64,000 nt of DNA. Source: Paenibacillus profundus (lineage in GTDB: Bacteria > Bacillota > Bacilli > Paenibacillales > Paenibacillaceae). Numbering within the stretch: position 1 is the first letter of the stretch; each line of letters begins with the position of its first letter. The notes under the pieces were generated by a model, which did no database searches, was not told the DNA's origin, and saw only the letters and a list, made by a program, of their open reading frames with translations. The position numbers were made by a program, and so were the translations under genes. Positions 16,404 to 23,030 of the stretch are shown here, piece after piece. The stretch is taken from NCBI RefSeq assembly GCF_021369635.1, contig NZ_JAJNBZ010000001.1:372001-436000 (forward strand), read 5' to 3'.

Positions 16404-16414
16404 CATGACGAAAC

Positions 16415-16442
16415 GGGTTAGGATGAAATCCTAGCCCTTTTT
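16415..16442 (+). terminator. Intrinsic terminator after khpA
   Basis: GGGTTAGGAT / ATCCTAGCCC stem (one G-U pair) with GAA loop, followed by TTTTT. It splits the ffh-rpsP-khpA unit from rimM-trmD, perhaps partially. Confidence 0.9.
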
Positions 16443-16511
16443 CGTATGTGAATAACCGTTTGTGTTACACTAGGAAGCATACCCGTAAATAGCAGGAGGA
16501 TTCGATACGAC

Positions 16512-17030
16512 ATGGCTGAAAAGTTATATAATGTCGGCAAAGTCGTGAATACGCACGGCATTCGCGGAGAAGTGAAAGTATTTCCGCAGACCGACTTTCC
16601 GGATGTGCGCTTTGCCCAGGGAAGCGAATTGATTTTGCAGCATCCAGAGACGCAGAGCACCCTTTCGGTTACGGTGGAACGGTCGCGTTTACATAAGAAC
16701 ATGTACATCGTGAAACTGAAACAATTCGACGACATCAACGATGTAGAGAAATATAAAGGCTGGATGCTGAAAGTGTCGGAAGCGCAGCTCGTAGAACTGC
16801 CGGAGGACGAATATTATTATCATGAAATCATCGGTTGCCGCGTCGTGACGGATGAAGGCGAAGAATTAGGTGTCATCGACGAGATTTTGGCCCCGGGAGC
16901 GAATGATGTCTGGGTCGTGAAGCCGTCGAAAGGCAAGCCTATTCTTATTCCGGTAATTGATGATGTGCTGCTTAACGTCGACATCGAAGGCAAAGTTGTT
17001 ACCGTCCACCTCATGGAGGGACTTATTTAA
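16512..17030 (+). CDS. rimM: 16S rRNA processing protein RimM
   Basis: 30S maturation factor that binds S19 and assists 16S head assembly. It has 172 residues: an N-terminal beta-barrel domain starting YNVGKVVNTHGIRGEVKVFP and a C-terminal PRC-barrel with DEGEELGVIDEILAPGANDVWVVK and KPILIPVIDDVLLNVD. Length is normal. Its stop codon is immediately followed by the trmD ATG (no spacer), indicating translational coupling. Confidence 0.97.
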   Translation: MAEKLYNVGKVVNTHGIRGEVKVFPQTDFPDVRFAQGSELILQHPETQSTLSVTVERSRLHKNMYIVKLKQFDDINDVEKYKGWMLKVSEAQLVELPEDEYYYHEIIGCRVVTDEGEELGVIDEILAPGANDVWVVKPSKGKPILIPVIDDVLLNVDIEGKVVTVHLMEGLI

Positions 17031-17825
17031 ATGCGTATCGATGTATTAACGCTATTCCCGGAAATGTGCGAAGGCGTATTTAACGCGAGTATACTGGGTA
17101 AAGCCCGGGAGAAGGGACTCGTAACGCTGAATACGGTCAATTTTCGTGACTATTCCACCAACAAGCATTCGACCGTAGATGATTATCCATACGGTGGTGG
17201 GGGCGGTATGGTTCTGAAGCCTGATCCTATTTTTGCGGCAGTCGAAGATGTTATCGCCAAGGCGGAGACGGAAGGCTTAGTGAGAAGCGAGCAAAATATC
17301 GATCACGCGGAAAGAGATTCGTCTACAGCGAAGCCGCCGCGCATTATTTTGATGTGTCCGCAAGGTGAACGCTTTACGCAGACGAAAGCCGAGGAGTTGG
17401 CAGAGGAATCACACCTTATTTTTATTTGCGGCCACTACGAGGGCTATGACGAGCGTATTCGCGAGCATCTCGTGACGGATGAACTGTCAATTGGCGACTA
17501 TGTGCTGACGGGGGGCGAACTGCCAGCCATGGTCGTTATCGATTCCGTCGCTCGGCTGCTGCCTGGAGTGCTCGGCAATGAGTCGTCGGCCGTGACGGAT
17601 TCATTCAGCACAGGACTGCTTGAATATCCGCATTATACGCGCCCTGCTGAATTTCGCGGCTGGAAGGTGCCGGATGTGCTCATAAGCGGCCATCATGCCA
17701 ACATCGAGGTGTGGCGCCGAGAGCAAGCGTTAAAACGGACACTGGAACGACGGTCCGATCTGCTCGACAGCATCGAGTTGAGCGATGAGGAGCAGAAGCT
17801 GCTGCGGCGGTTGAAGAGTGAATAG
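17031..17825 (+). CDS. trmD: tRNA (guanine-N1-)-methyltransferase TrmD
   Basis: Makes m1G37 in tRNAs reading CNN and related codons, preventing +1 frameshifts. It has 264 residues. The knotted SPOUT core includes [29 protein letters not shown] and [18 protein letters not shown]. The C-terminal domain has [23 protein letters not shown] moderately long acidic insertion (about 82-105) lies before the cofactor site. In most Firmicutes rplS follows directly; here 7.4 kb of unrelated genes intervene. Confidence 0.98.
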   Translation: MRIDVLTLFPEMCEGVFNASILGKAREKGLVTLNTVNFRDYSTNKHSTVDDYPYGGGGGMVLKPDPIFAAVEDVIAKAETEGLVRSEQNIDHAERDSSTAKPPRIILMCPQGERFTQTKAEELAEESHLIFICGHYEGYDERIREHLVTDELSIGDYVLTGGELPAMVVIDSVARLLPGVLGNESSAVTDSFSTGLLEYPHYTRPAEFRGWKVPDVLISGHHANIEVWRREQALKRTLERRSDLLDSIELSDEEQKLLRRLKSE

Positions 17826-17849
17826 CTGTAGTATAGAAGAACGAATACA

Positions 17850-17884
17850 CTCCTACATAATGTACTATGAGTACAATGTAGGAG
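17850..17884. repeat. Hairpin after trmD
   Basis: CTCCTACAT (17850-17858) / ATGTAGGAG (17876-17884), with inner stem TGTAC / GTACA. A strong stem-loop but with no T run, so it may be a weak or factor-dependent terminator or a 3' stabiliser. The rest of 17885-18003 shows nothing recognisable. Confidence 0.65.
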
Positions 17885-18003
17885 CCATTTGCGTATCTAT
17901 TAGGATGTTGGCGTTTTTCAGAGCCATAACTATTTTGAGACGCTGGAGTTCTTCGGGGAAATCAAATCGTCCATGTTGATTCCCAGAAAATATGAACCAA
18001 TGC

Positions 18004-18035
18004 AAAAAAGGAGGGCGGCCAGGAAGGCATCCCTC
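18004..18035 (-). terminator. Intrinsic terminator of the fucosidase gene
   Basis: Minus strand GAGGG-AT-GCC / GGC-CG-CCCTC stem, then TTTTTT. It starts 20 bases beyond the TAA (18055-18057) that would end the full-length fucosidase frame, supporting that frame as the ancestral end. Confidence 0.8.
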
Positions 18036-18156
18036 TTCTTTGTCTTCATCGCGGTTAGTCTGTAATCAGCTCTAATTCCACCACGGTATCGTTTTCATCT
18101 GGCAGTTGGGCCGTCGGAAAGTTGATGAACAAATAATCTGCATAGTCATGCGCATT

Positions 18157-19335
18157 CTACGGTGTCTGTATATTTACCTCTGAACCGTCTGCAAGCAATC
18201 TGGCCTGTTTGACGCGTCCATTCAATCCTTTCAGCGCAATTGGTCCGACGCCGCGGTCGAGAATGTGGGCGTACAGCTTATTGCCTTGCTGCGTGTAACG
18301 CCCCCACTCCGGCTTCGGCAATTCACTCGCGCCAGAGCCGTAGATGCTGTCTTGATTTCCATGCATCCAGGATCCGACTTCCGATAGCACGGCAAGGGAT
18401 TCCCGTGGGAATTCCCCTTTCGCATTCGGTCCGACGTTCAGAAGCAAGTTCCCGTTCTTGCTGACGCATTCGACCAGTCCGCGTATAACTTGCTGTGGTG
18501 ATTTGTAATCATGGTCATAGGCATGATAACCCCAATGGCGATTTAGCGTAATGCACGCTTCCCAAGGAATCGAATCGCCGTTTTTGTTCACGATTCCTTG
18601 TGGCGGTAAGATTTGCTCGGGCGAGGCGAAATCACCTGCATATATTTCAGGCTCACTCGCTTTGATGTTGCCGCCCAAGCGGTTGTCGATGATAACGTTT
18701 GGCTGCAAATCGCGAATCATCGTCACAAGCTCCGATGCGCGCCATTTCTCGCCGGTCATATCGTCATAAGAGAAATCGAACCAGAGCACGTCGATCGTCC
18801 CGTAATTCGTCAACAGCTCTTTGACCTGTCCATGCATGTAATCCAAGTAGCGATTGAAATCTGTTTCCCGGTTCTTGAACTCCTCGTTACTGCGCATCGG
18901 GTGCTGGCGGTCGCCATAGGCCGGGTAATCCGGATGGTGCCAGTCGATGATAGAGTAGTAGAAGCCAACCTTCAACCCTTTGGCTCGGAAGGCGTCGACA
19001 TATTCCCGAATCAGGTCGCGTCCGGCTGGGGTATTAGTCGCTTTGTAATCCGTCATAGCGCTGTCGAACAGGCAGAACCCGTCATGATGCTTCGTCGTCA
19101 TGACTGCATATTTCATCCCGGCTTGCTTGGCGGCTTTCGCCCAGGCTTTTGGGTCGTAATTTTCAGGATTAAAGGTGTTGAAGTACTGTTCATAACCCTC
19201 TACCGATATCTGTTCGAAGCTGCGCACCCATTCACCGCGTGCGGGAATCGCATAAAGCCCCCAATGTATGAACATGCCGAAGCGGTCATTCGTAAACCAT
19301 TCCGTCCGCTTGCGTCTTTCATCCATCGTCGTCAT
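18157..19335 (-). CDS. GH29 alpha-L-fucosidase, ended early by an in-frame amber codon
   Basis: Retaining alpha-L-fucosidase that removes terminal fucose from glycans. About 392 residues from ATG 19335 (AAAGGAG 8 bases upstream; an ATG at 19341 is too close). The GH29 catalytic barrel shows FGMFIHWGLYAIPARGEWV, KYAVMTTKHHDGFCLFDS, the nucleophile region VLWFDFSYDD (Asp187) and the C-terminal GNLLLNVGPNAKGEFP. No signal peptide, so it is probably cytoplasmic. The frame stops at TAG 18157-18159 after VNIQTP, but the same frame stays open 33 more codons (NAHDYADYLFINFP... to ELELITD) before TAA at 18055-18057. A single TGG-to-TAG change would explain this. The missing piece is part of the C-terminal beta-sandwich; the catalytic barrel is intact, so activity may be reduced but not necessarily lost. 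Divergent from the AraC gene. Confidence 0.88.
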   Translation of the reverse strand: MTTMDERRKRTEWFTNDRFGMFIHWGLYAIPARGEWVRSFEQISVEGYEQYFNTFNPENYDPKAWAKAAKQAGMKYAVMTTKHHDGFCLFDSAMTDYKATNTPAGRDLIREYVDAFRAKGLKVGFYYSIIDWHHPDYPAYGDRQHPMRSNEEFKNRETDFNRYLDYMHGQVKELLTNYGTIDVLWFDFSYDDMTGEKWRASELVTMIRDLQPNVIIDNRLGGNIKASEPEIYAGDFASPEQILPPQGIVNKNGDSIPWEACITLNRHWGYHAYDHDYKSPQQVIRGLVECVSKNGNLLLNVGPNAKGEFPRESLAVLSEVGSWMHGNQDSIYGSGASELPKPEWGRYTQQGNKLYAHILDRGVGPIALKGLNGRVKQARLLADGSEVNIQTP

Positions 19336-19451
19336 CCTCATCTCTCCTTTAACTGCAGTTTTTTCCTATTTTACACGGAAGCGGGTATAATGCAGATAGA
19401 GAGAATTAACGGCTTTTTGTACAAAATTAAGGTCGAACGGAGCGCATGCCG

Positions 19452-20288
19452 ATGGGGAAAATGGAGCTGCTGCAGCGATATTTGGCAAACGTGCAGGTTC
19501 ATGTGACGGACGCTTACTATACGAAATGCAGGGAAGATTGGTGCGAGAGCAATTTCGTGCCCTCCTTTAACCGCATGTATCTCATCTGTGATGGGGAAGG
19601 GCGCATTGAGATTGCAGGGAGCACGTATTACCCGGGGCCAAGGCAAATGGTCATTATGCCAGCGGGAGTGAACCAATCGTACGCTGCGATTAGCTCCCAT
19701 ACGTATGAGAAATATTGGTGCCACTTTACGACGCTCATTGGAGAGCGGCATTTATTTCAATTTATGCGTATTCCTCATGTCGTCACGATGTCGCCTTCCG
19801 TCTTCGAGGAGGCTGTTGAAAGATTTCAACGCTTGAAGAAAGAGCATTATGACGGAGATTGGACTGCCGTGCTGCGCAAGCAGGCGCTACTAATGGAGCT
19901 GCTCAGCCTATATTTGGGGGAAGCAGGACCGGAGTCCATCATTCTGCCTTCCTCCCAAGCGATGGACAAGCTGAACCTGGTGCTGCAGTATATGAACGGC
20001 CATCTTACCGAACGGCTAAGTGTGCAGCAGCTCGCGGATCGGCTGCATTTGCACCCGAATTACTTCATCACGTTCTTCCGTGAGCATATAGGGGAATCGC
20101 CAGTACAATATATGAACCGGATGAAGGTGGAGCGGGCGAAGAAGCTGCTCTTGACGAGCCATTTAAGTGTGACGGAAATTGCTGAGGCAGTCGGTCTGGA
20201 TGTATATTATTTTTCTCGTTTGTTCAAAAATAGTACCGGGTTCAATCCGACATCGTTCAAAGCGACACATAAAAATGAAATGAAGTGA
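19452..20288 (+). CDS. AraC-family transcriptional regulator
   Basis: 278 residues. The N-terminal cupin-like sensor domain (about 15-150) reads FNRMYLICDGEGRIEIAGSTYYPGPRQMVIMPAG. The C-terminal double helix-turn-helix (about 175-275) reads RLSVQQLADRLHLHPNYFITFFREHIGESPVQYMNRMKVERAK, then VTEIAEAVGLDVYYFSRLFKNSTGFNP. ATG 19452 is favoured, 9 bases after AACGGAG; ATG 19446 is an alternative. Its divergence from the fucosidase gene (117-base gap) suggests it activates that gene in response to a sugar, as is common for this layout. Confidence 0.88.
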   Translation: MGKMELLQRYLANVQVHVTDAYYTKCREDWCESNFVPSFNRMYLICDGEGRIEIAGSTYYPGPRQMVIMPAGVNQSYAAISSHTYEKYWCHFTTLIGERHLFQFMRIPHVVTMSPSVFEEAVERFQRLKKEHYDGDWTAVLRKQALLMELLSLYLGEAGPESIILPSSQAMDKLNLVLQYMNGHLTERLSVQQLADRLHLHPNYFITFFREHIGESPVQYMNRMKVERAKKLLLTSHLSVTEIAEAVGLDVYYFSRLFKNSTGFNPTSFKATHKNEMK

Positions 20289-20301
20289 GGGGGAACATAG
20301 G

Positions 20302-20913
20302 ATGCAATCCCATCCATCTCGTCATCATGAAAGTCAGACGGATGACAAGCAGCGTTTGTTCGTTGCGATACCACTGCCGGCGTCTGCTGCGGACACCGTC
20401 GTACAATGGTCCGAAGGGGCGAAAAGACAGTGGGCGTTTCACAAATGGGTCCATCCGCTCGATTTGCATATTACGGTACAGTTTCTGGGAGCGGTATCCC
20501 CTGATGTGAAGGAGCGTCTCGTGCAGGGACTTCAGAGTGTAGCGCAATCGTCGGAGACGTTTCGGCTCGAATTGCAAGAAGTGGGGACGTTCGGGGCGCA
20601 CGAAGCACCTCGTGTTCTATGGGCAGGAGTCGGCGGAGAGATCGGCCAGCTCAAGCGCCTGTATGAGCTTGTCGTAGCTGCGACTGCGCCGCTTGGATTC
20701 GTGCCCGAGGACCGGCCATATTGGCCGCACATTACATTGGCCCGCAAATACCGCGGGATGACTCCCATGTCGCTGAACGCTGGTCATGCGCCGCTGCCTG
20801 AGTATGATTGGATGGCAGACCACTTCGTGCTGTACCGCACGCAAATGGGTAAGACCCCCATGTACGAGCGAATTGAGGAGTTCAGACTAGGTCACGGCAT
20901 ACAGCAACCGTAA
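20302..20913 (+). CDS. thpR: RNA 2',3'-cyclic phosphodiesterase ThpR (2'-5' RNA ligase family)
   Basis: 2H phosphoesterase that opens 2',3'-cyclic phosphate ends of RNA. It has 203 residues with the two signature HxT motifs, His56-Ile-Thr58 (LDLHITVQFLG) and His143-Ile-Thr145 (YWPHITLARK), and an N-terminal RLFVAIPLP strand typical of the family. AGGGGGA precedes the ATG by about 8 bases. It begins 13 bases after araC and shares its orientation, so read-through is likely. A clear terminator ends the unit. Confidence 0.93.
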   Translation: MQSHPSRHHESQTDDKQRLFVAIPLPASAADTVVQWSEGAKRQWAFHKWVHPLDLHITVQFLGAVSPDVKERLVQGLQSVAQSSETFRLELQEVGTFGAHEAPRVLWAGVGGEIGQLKRLYELVVAATAPLGFVPEDRPYWPHITLARKYRGMTPMSLNAGHAPLPEYDWMADHFVLYRTQMGKTPMYERIEEFRLGHGIQQP

Positions 20914-20937
20914 GCTTCCCGTCGGGAAGCTTTTTTT
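20913..20937 (+). terminator. Intrinsic terminator after thpR
   Basis: AGCTTCCC / GGGAAGCT stem with a GTC loop, then TTTTTTT. The first arm overlaps the end of the stop codon. Confidence 0.92.
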
Positions 20938-21414
20938 ATGTTACGAGAAGAATTGCCGTGAAAGGCTTGATTAAAAGCCGCATCAACATGGCCGCGCTTC
21001 CAGAGGGGGAGGAGAGAGGTTCTATGTATTCAAGTCCTTAAGGGCACTCTCCCCTTGACTCAGACATAGCTACAGTCGCAGGTTCCGGGTACAACTACGA
21101 CTAAGATCAAGGAGTTTTAAAGTGGAGTAACTGAAATAATACGCAATGGAAAGTGCCCGAACAAAAGATACAACATAAATAAGAACACAAGCACAACAGT
21201 AAGCACAACGCAAATAGATCAAAAGGTCTGAACGTAAAAGGTACGCCATGAATAGAAAGCTCGTAGAACATAAGGACATCTTGAAGCATAACGTAAGCAG
21301 AACATAAGCTACATTATGAAGCACGGCGCATGAGAAATAAGGCGCTATATAAACTACAGCTAAAGAACTAAATGAGTGTGTATAAGGCAGGTGGCATCGC
21401 TGCAAGCCTTTCGG
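20938..21414. other. Non-coding stretch, strongly strand-biased, downstream of the transposase-like gene
   Basis: No gene supported. From about 21150 to 21235 the plus strand is rich in A and C and poor in T. The 10-mer AGAACATAAG occurs at 21265-21274 and 21299-21308 and again within the LexA box at 22412-22421. A minus-strand frame (21070-21405) has a poor composition and no binding site and is not called. It may be the 3' untranslated part or the left end of the transposase-like element. Confidence 0.4.
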
Positions 21415-22332
21415 TCATGCTGCGGTTGGTGAGGCAGCGCAATGAATAGAGTTATATAGGGCATACGACGGAGATGATGAGGCAGGACAAAAAGACATGC
21501 AGATGCACACAAGACGCTCCCATGCCGATGCGCGTTGAGCAGTTGCATTGTAACGAAAGCAAAATTCATCCAAGTATCTTTGAAGATAAGTTGCCCCGAT
21601 CCCGTGAAACGTGTCGTTCATCCAGCGTCGTGCTCGCTTGAATGTTCGATATAAGCGACTGTCACGGCGAGCACGATAAGGCTGTTGGATAATAGACGGC
21701 TCGAAAGCAGTCGCTGTTACATGAAGAGCGACAAAACGATCACAGCCAGAACGAAGCAGATATTTGTCGGAAAGGTGAGCCTTCTTCACAAGCTTCATCT
21801 TAAGCTCATCCAACTGATCGTCCGGCGTTACGGATGTGGCAATAACAAGGGGGGATTCCCGAGGATGAAGCTCAAGCATTGAATGATATGAGGTGCCATG
21901 AAAGGCGACAATGCCTTGAACTTTGCCTGCGAGCGGCCGGTCAACGTCGGACATGCTGATCGCAGCTCGGATTTTGTGCAGCATCAACCAGGCGGTCTTG
22001 TAAGTGACCCCGATGATCGAGCTGAGGTAGACAGCATTGATGCCCCTGTCAGAGCGGGAGACAAGCCAGAATGCCGTAAGCCATTTCCACAGGGCTGTGC
22101 GGCTGCCTTCCATGACCGTACCAGCGGTCAGTGAGGTCTGATGGCGGCAGGCACGGCACTCGTATAGAGGAAGCCGACGCGTTTGAATGACGTAGGCATT
22201 GGTGTGTTGACAGCGTGGGCAGACGAAGCCATGCGGCCATTTCATATGAAATACGAAGGAAACACATGAGGATTCCGTATGAAATTTACGCTTCAAATCC
22301 TCCAAAGTATCGATCGATTGCCAAGCCGTCAT
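21415..22332 (-). CDS. IS1595/ISXO2-like transposase-related protein, catalytic residues not recognisable
   Basis: 305 residues. The N-terminal zinc ribbon (Cys38, 41, 59, 62: CPRC and CRAC) and the linker TSLTAGTVMEGSRTALWKWLTAFWLV match the IS1595/ISXO2 transposase family. The following segment should hold the DDE/DDN catalytic core, but the expected VEVDETY-like start reads KVQGIVAFHGTSYHSM. The later D and E/N positions are likewise not obvious, while the C-terminal ATYLQRYLDEFCFRYN motif is conserved. The start has AAAGGAGG 7 bases upstream. Transcription comes from a promoter with two LexA boxes (22384-22433). It could be a decayed transposase, a divergent active one, or a domesticated protein under SOS control. 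Confidence 0.8.
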   Translation of the reverse strand: MTAWQSIDTLEDLKRKFHTESSCVSFVFHMKWPHGFVCPRCQHTNAYVIQTRRLPLYECRACRHQTSLTAGTVMEGSRTALWKWLTAFWLVSRSDRGINAVYLSSIIGVTYKTAWLMLHKIRAAISMSDVDRPLAGKVQGIVAFHGTSYHSMLELHPRESPLVIATSVTPDDQLDELKMKLVKKAHLSDKYLLRSGCDRFVALHVTATAFEPSIIQQPYRARRDSRLYRTFKRARRWMNDTFHGIGATYLQRYLDEFCFRYNATAQRASAWERLVCICMSFCPASSSPSYALYNSIHCAASPTAA

Positions 22333-22383
22333 TATAAGTCCTCCTTTAAACTCTACTTGTAGTTCAATTTTTCATTGGATAGA

Positions 22384-22433
22384 GAACAAACGTTCTATAC
22401 TTCGATTATACAGAACATAAGTTCTTATTTCAA
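22384..22433 (-). promoter_or_regulatory. LexA-controlled SigA promoter of the transposase-like gene
   Basis: Minus strand -35 TTGAAA (plus 22428-22433), exactly 17 bases, -10 TATAAT (plus 22405-22410). The spacer contains GAACTTATGTTC (plus 22413-22424). A second box GAACAAACGTTC (22384-22395) lies at the start point. Both are GAAC-N4-GTTC, the Gram-positive LexA/DinR core; the second also fits the RNRY centre. Centre-to-centre distance is 29 bp. Confidence 0.85.
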
Positions 22434-22910
22434 GGATTTCTTCCCTTTAAAGTGTGGTTTTCTTATGCAGTGCGTTTCTTACATAATATCGTTAGAACAA
22501 GCATCTCGTTCTGAGTTGTGGGGAGGGTGATGCAAAGGGCTTGTTAAGGATAGGAATGTAGCCTAGAGAGAGGTGAATTAATGACAATTTACTCATGTAT
22601 AAGAGATAATTTTAGACCAAAACAGTCTCGGAGTATCCGATGTGTGAAGTAAAAGTCAATAGATACAATCAAATTTTATGAACTAAGAGTGGGCATGCAA
22701 ATTGTGTTCGCGTGTTTTGGGACTATATGTTCATCGGGAGCATAAATCAATAACCTTATATTGCGAAAAAGATATAGATGACGATTTGTAGCCAATGACT
22801 GCTATTATCATGCTTGTATGCGTGTGAATAGTGAAAGAAAATAAAACAGGTCCATTTTCACATATATTTACGTATCTGCCGCAATTATAATGAAGTCACT
22901 TGTTCATTCC
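22434..22910. other. AT-rich intergenic stretch without a supported gene
   Basis: Contains a 23-codon frame from 22581 with AGAGAGGTG in front, too short to support, and a possible -10 TATAAT at 22886-22891 without a good -35. GAAC-N9-GTTC near 22494 has the wrong spacing for LexA. Nothing else recognised. Confidence 0.4.
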
Positions 22911-22928
22911 TGTCGAAATGTTGTCGAA
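22911..22928. promoter_or_regulatory. Tandem Spo0A-box-like motifs upstream of the tandem-domain secreted protein
   Basis: TGTCGAA at 22911-22917 and again at 22922-22928, an 11-bp direct repeat. The Spo0A box core is TGTCGAA, and tandem head-to-tail boxes about one helical turn apart are how the phosphorylated dimer binds known targets. Site identity is inferred from sequence only. Confidence 0.5.
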
Positions 22929-22939
22929 GGGTGCAGGTG

Positions 22940-22964
22940 ATTTTCTTGTTGCTGCCAAGAAAAT
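22940..22964. repeat. Perfect 9-bp inverted repeat upstream of the tandem-domain protein
   Basis: ATTTTCTTG (22940-22948) / CAAGAAAAT (22956-22964) with a 7-base spacer, 66 bases before the start codon. It could be an operator or a leader hairpin. Confidence 0.65.
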
Positions 22965-23030
22965 AAGTCGTTTTATTATTCGGTCCATTGCTCAAACTGC
23001 ATGATTGTCAGAAAAGAACGGAGGGATAGG

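Noticed and set aside
21070-21405. Minus-strand 111-residue frame downstream of the transposase-like gene
   Set aside because: Cys/Leu/Tyr-rich composition from the strand-biased stretch, no binding site; not a believable membrane protein.
22493-22513. GAAC...GTTC near the transposase-like promoter as a third LexA box
   Set aside because: Spacing between the half-sites is 9 rather than 4 bases.
22581-22652. 23-codon frame with AGAGAGGTG in front
   Set aside because: Too short, no promoter and no recognisable peptide type; the binding-site match alone is weak evidence.
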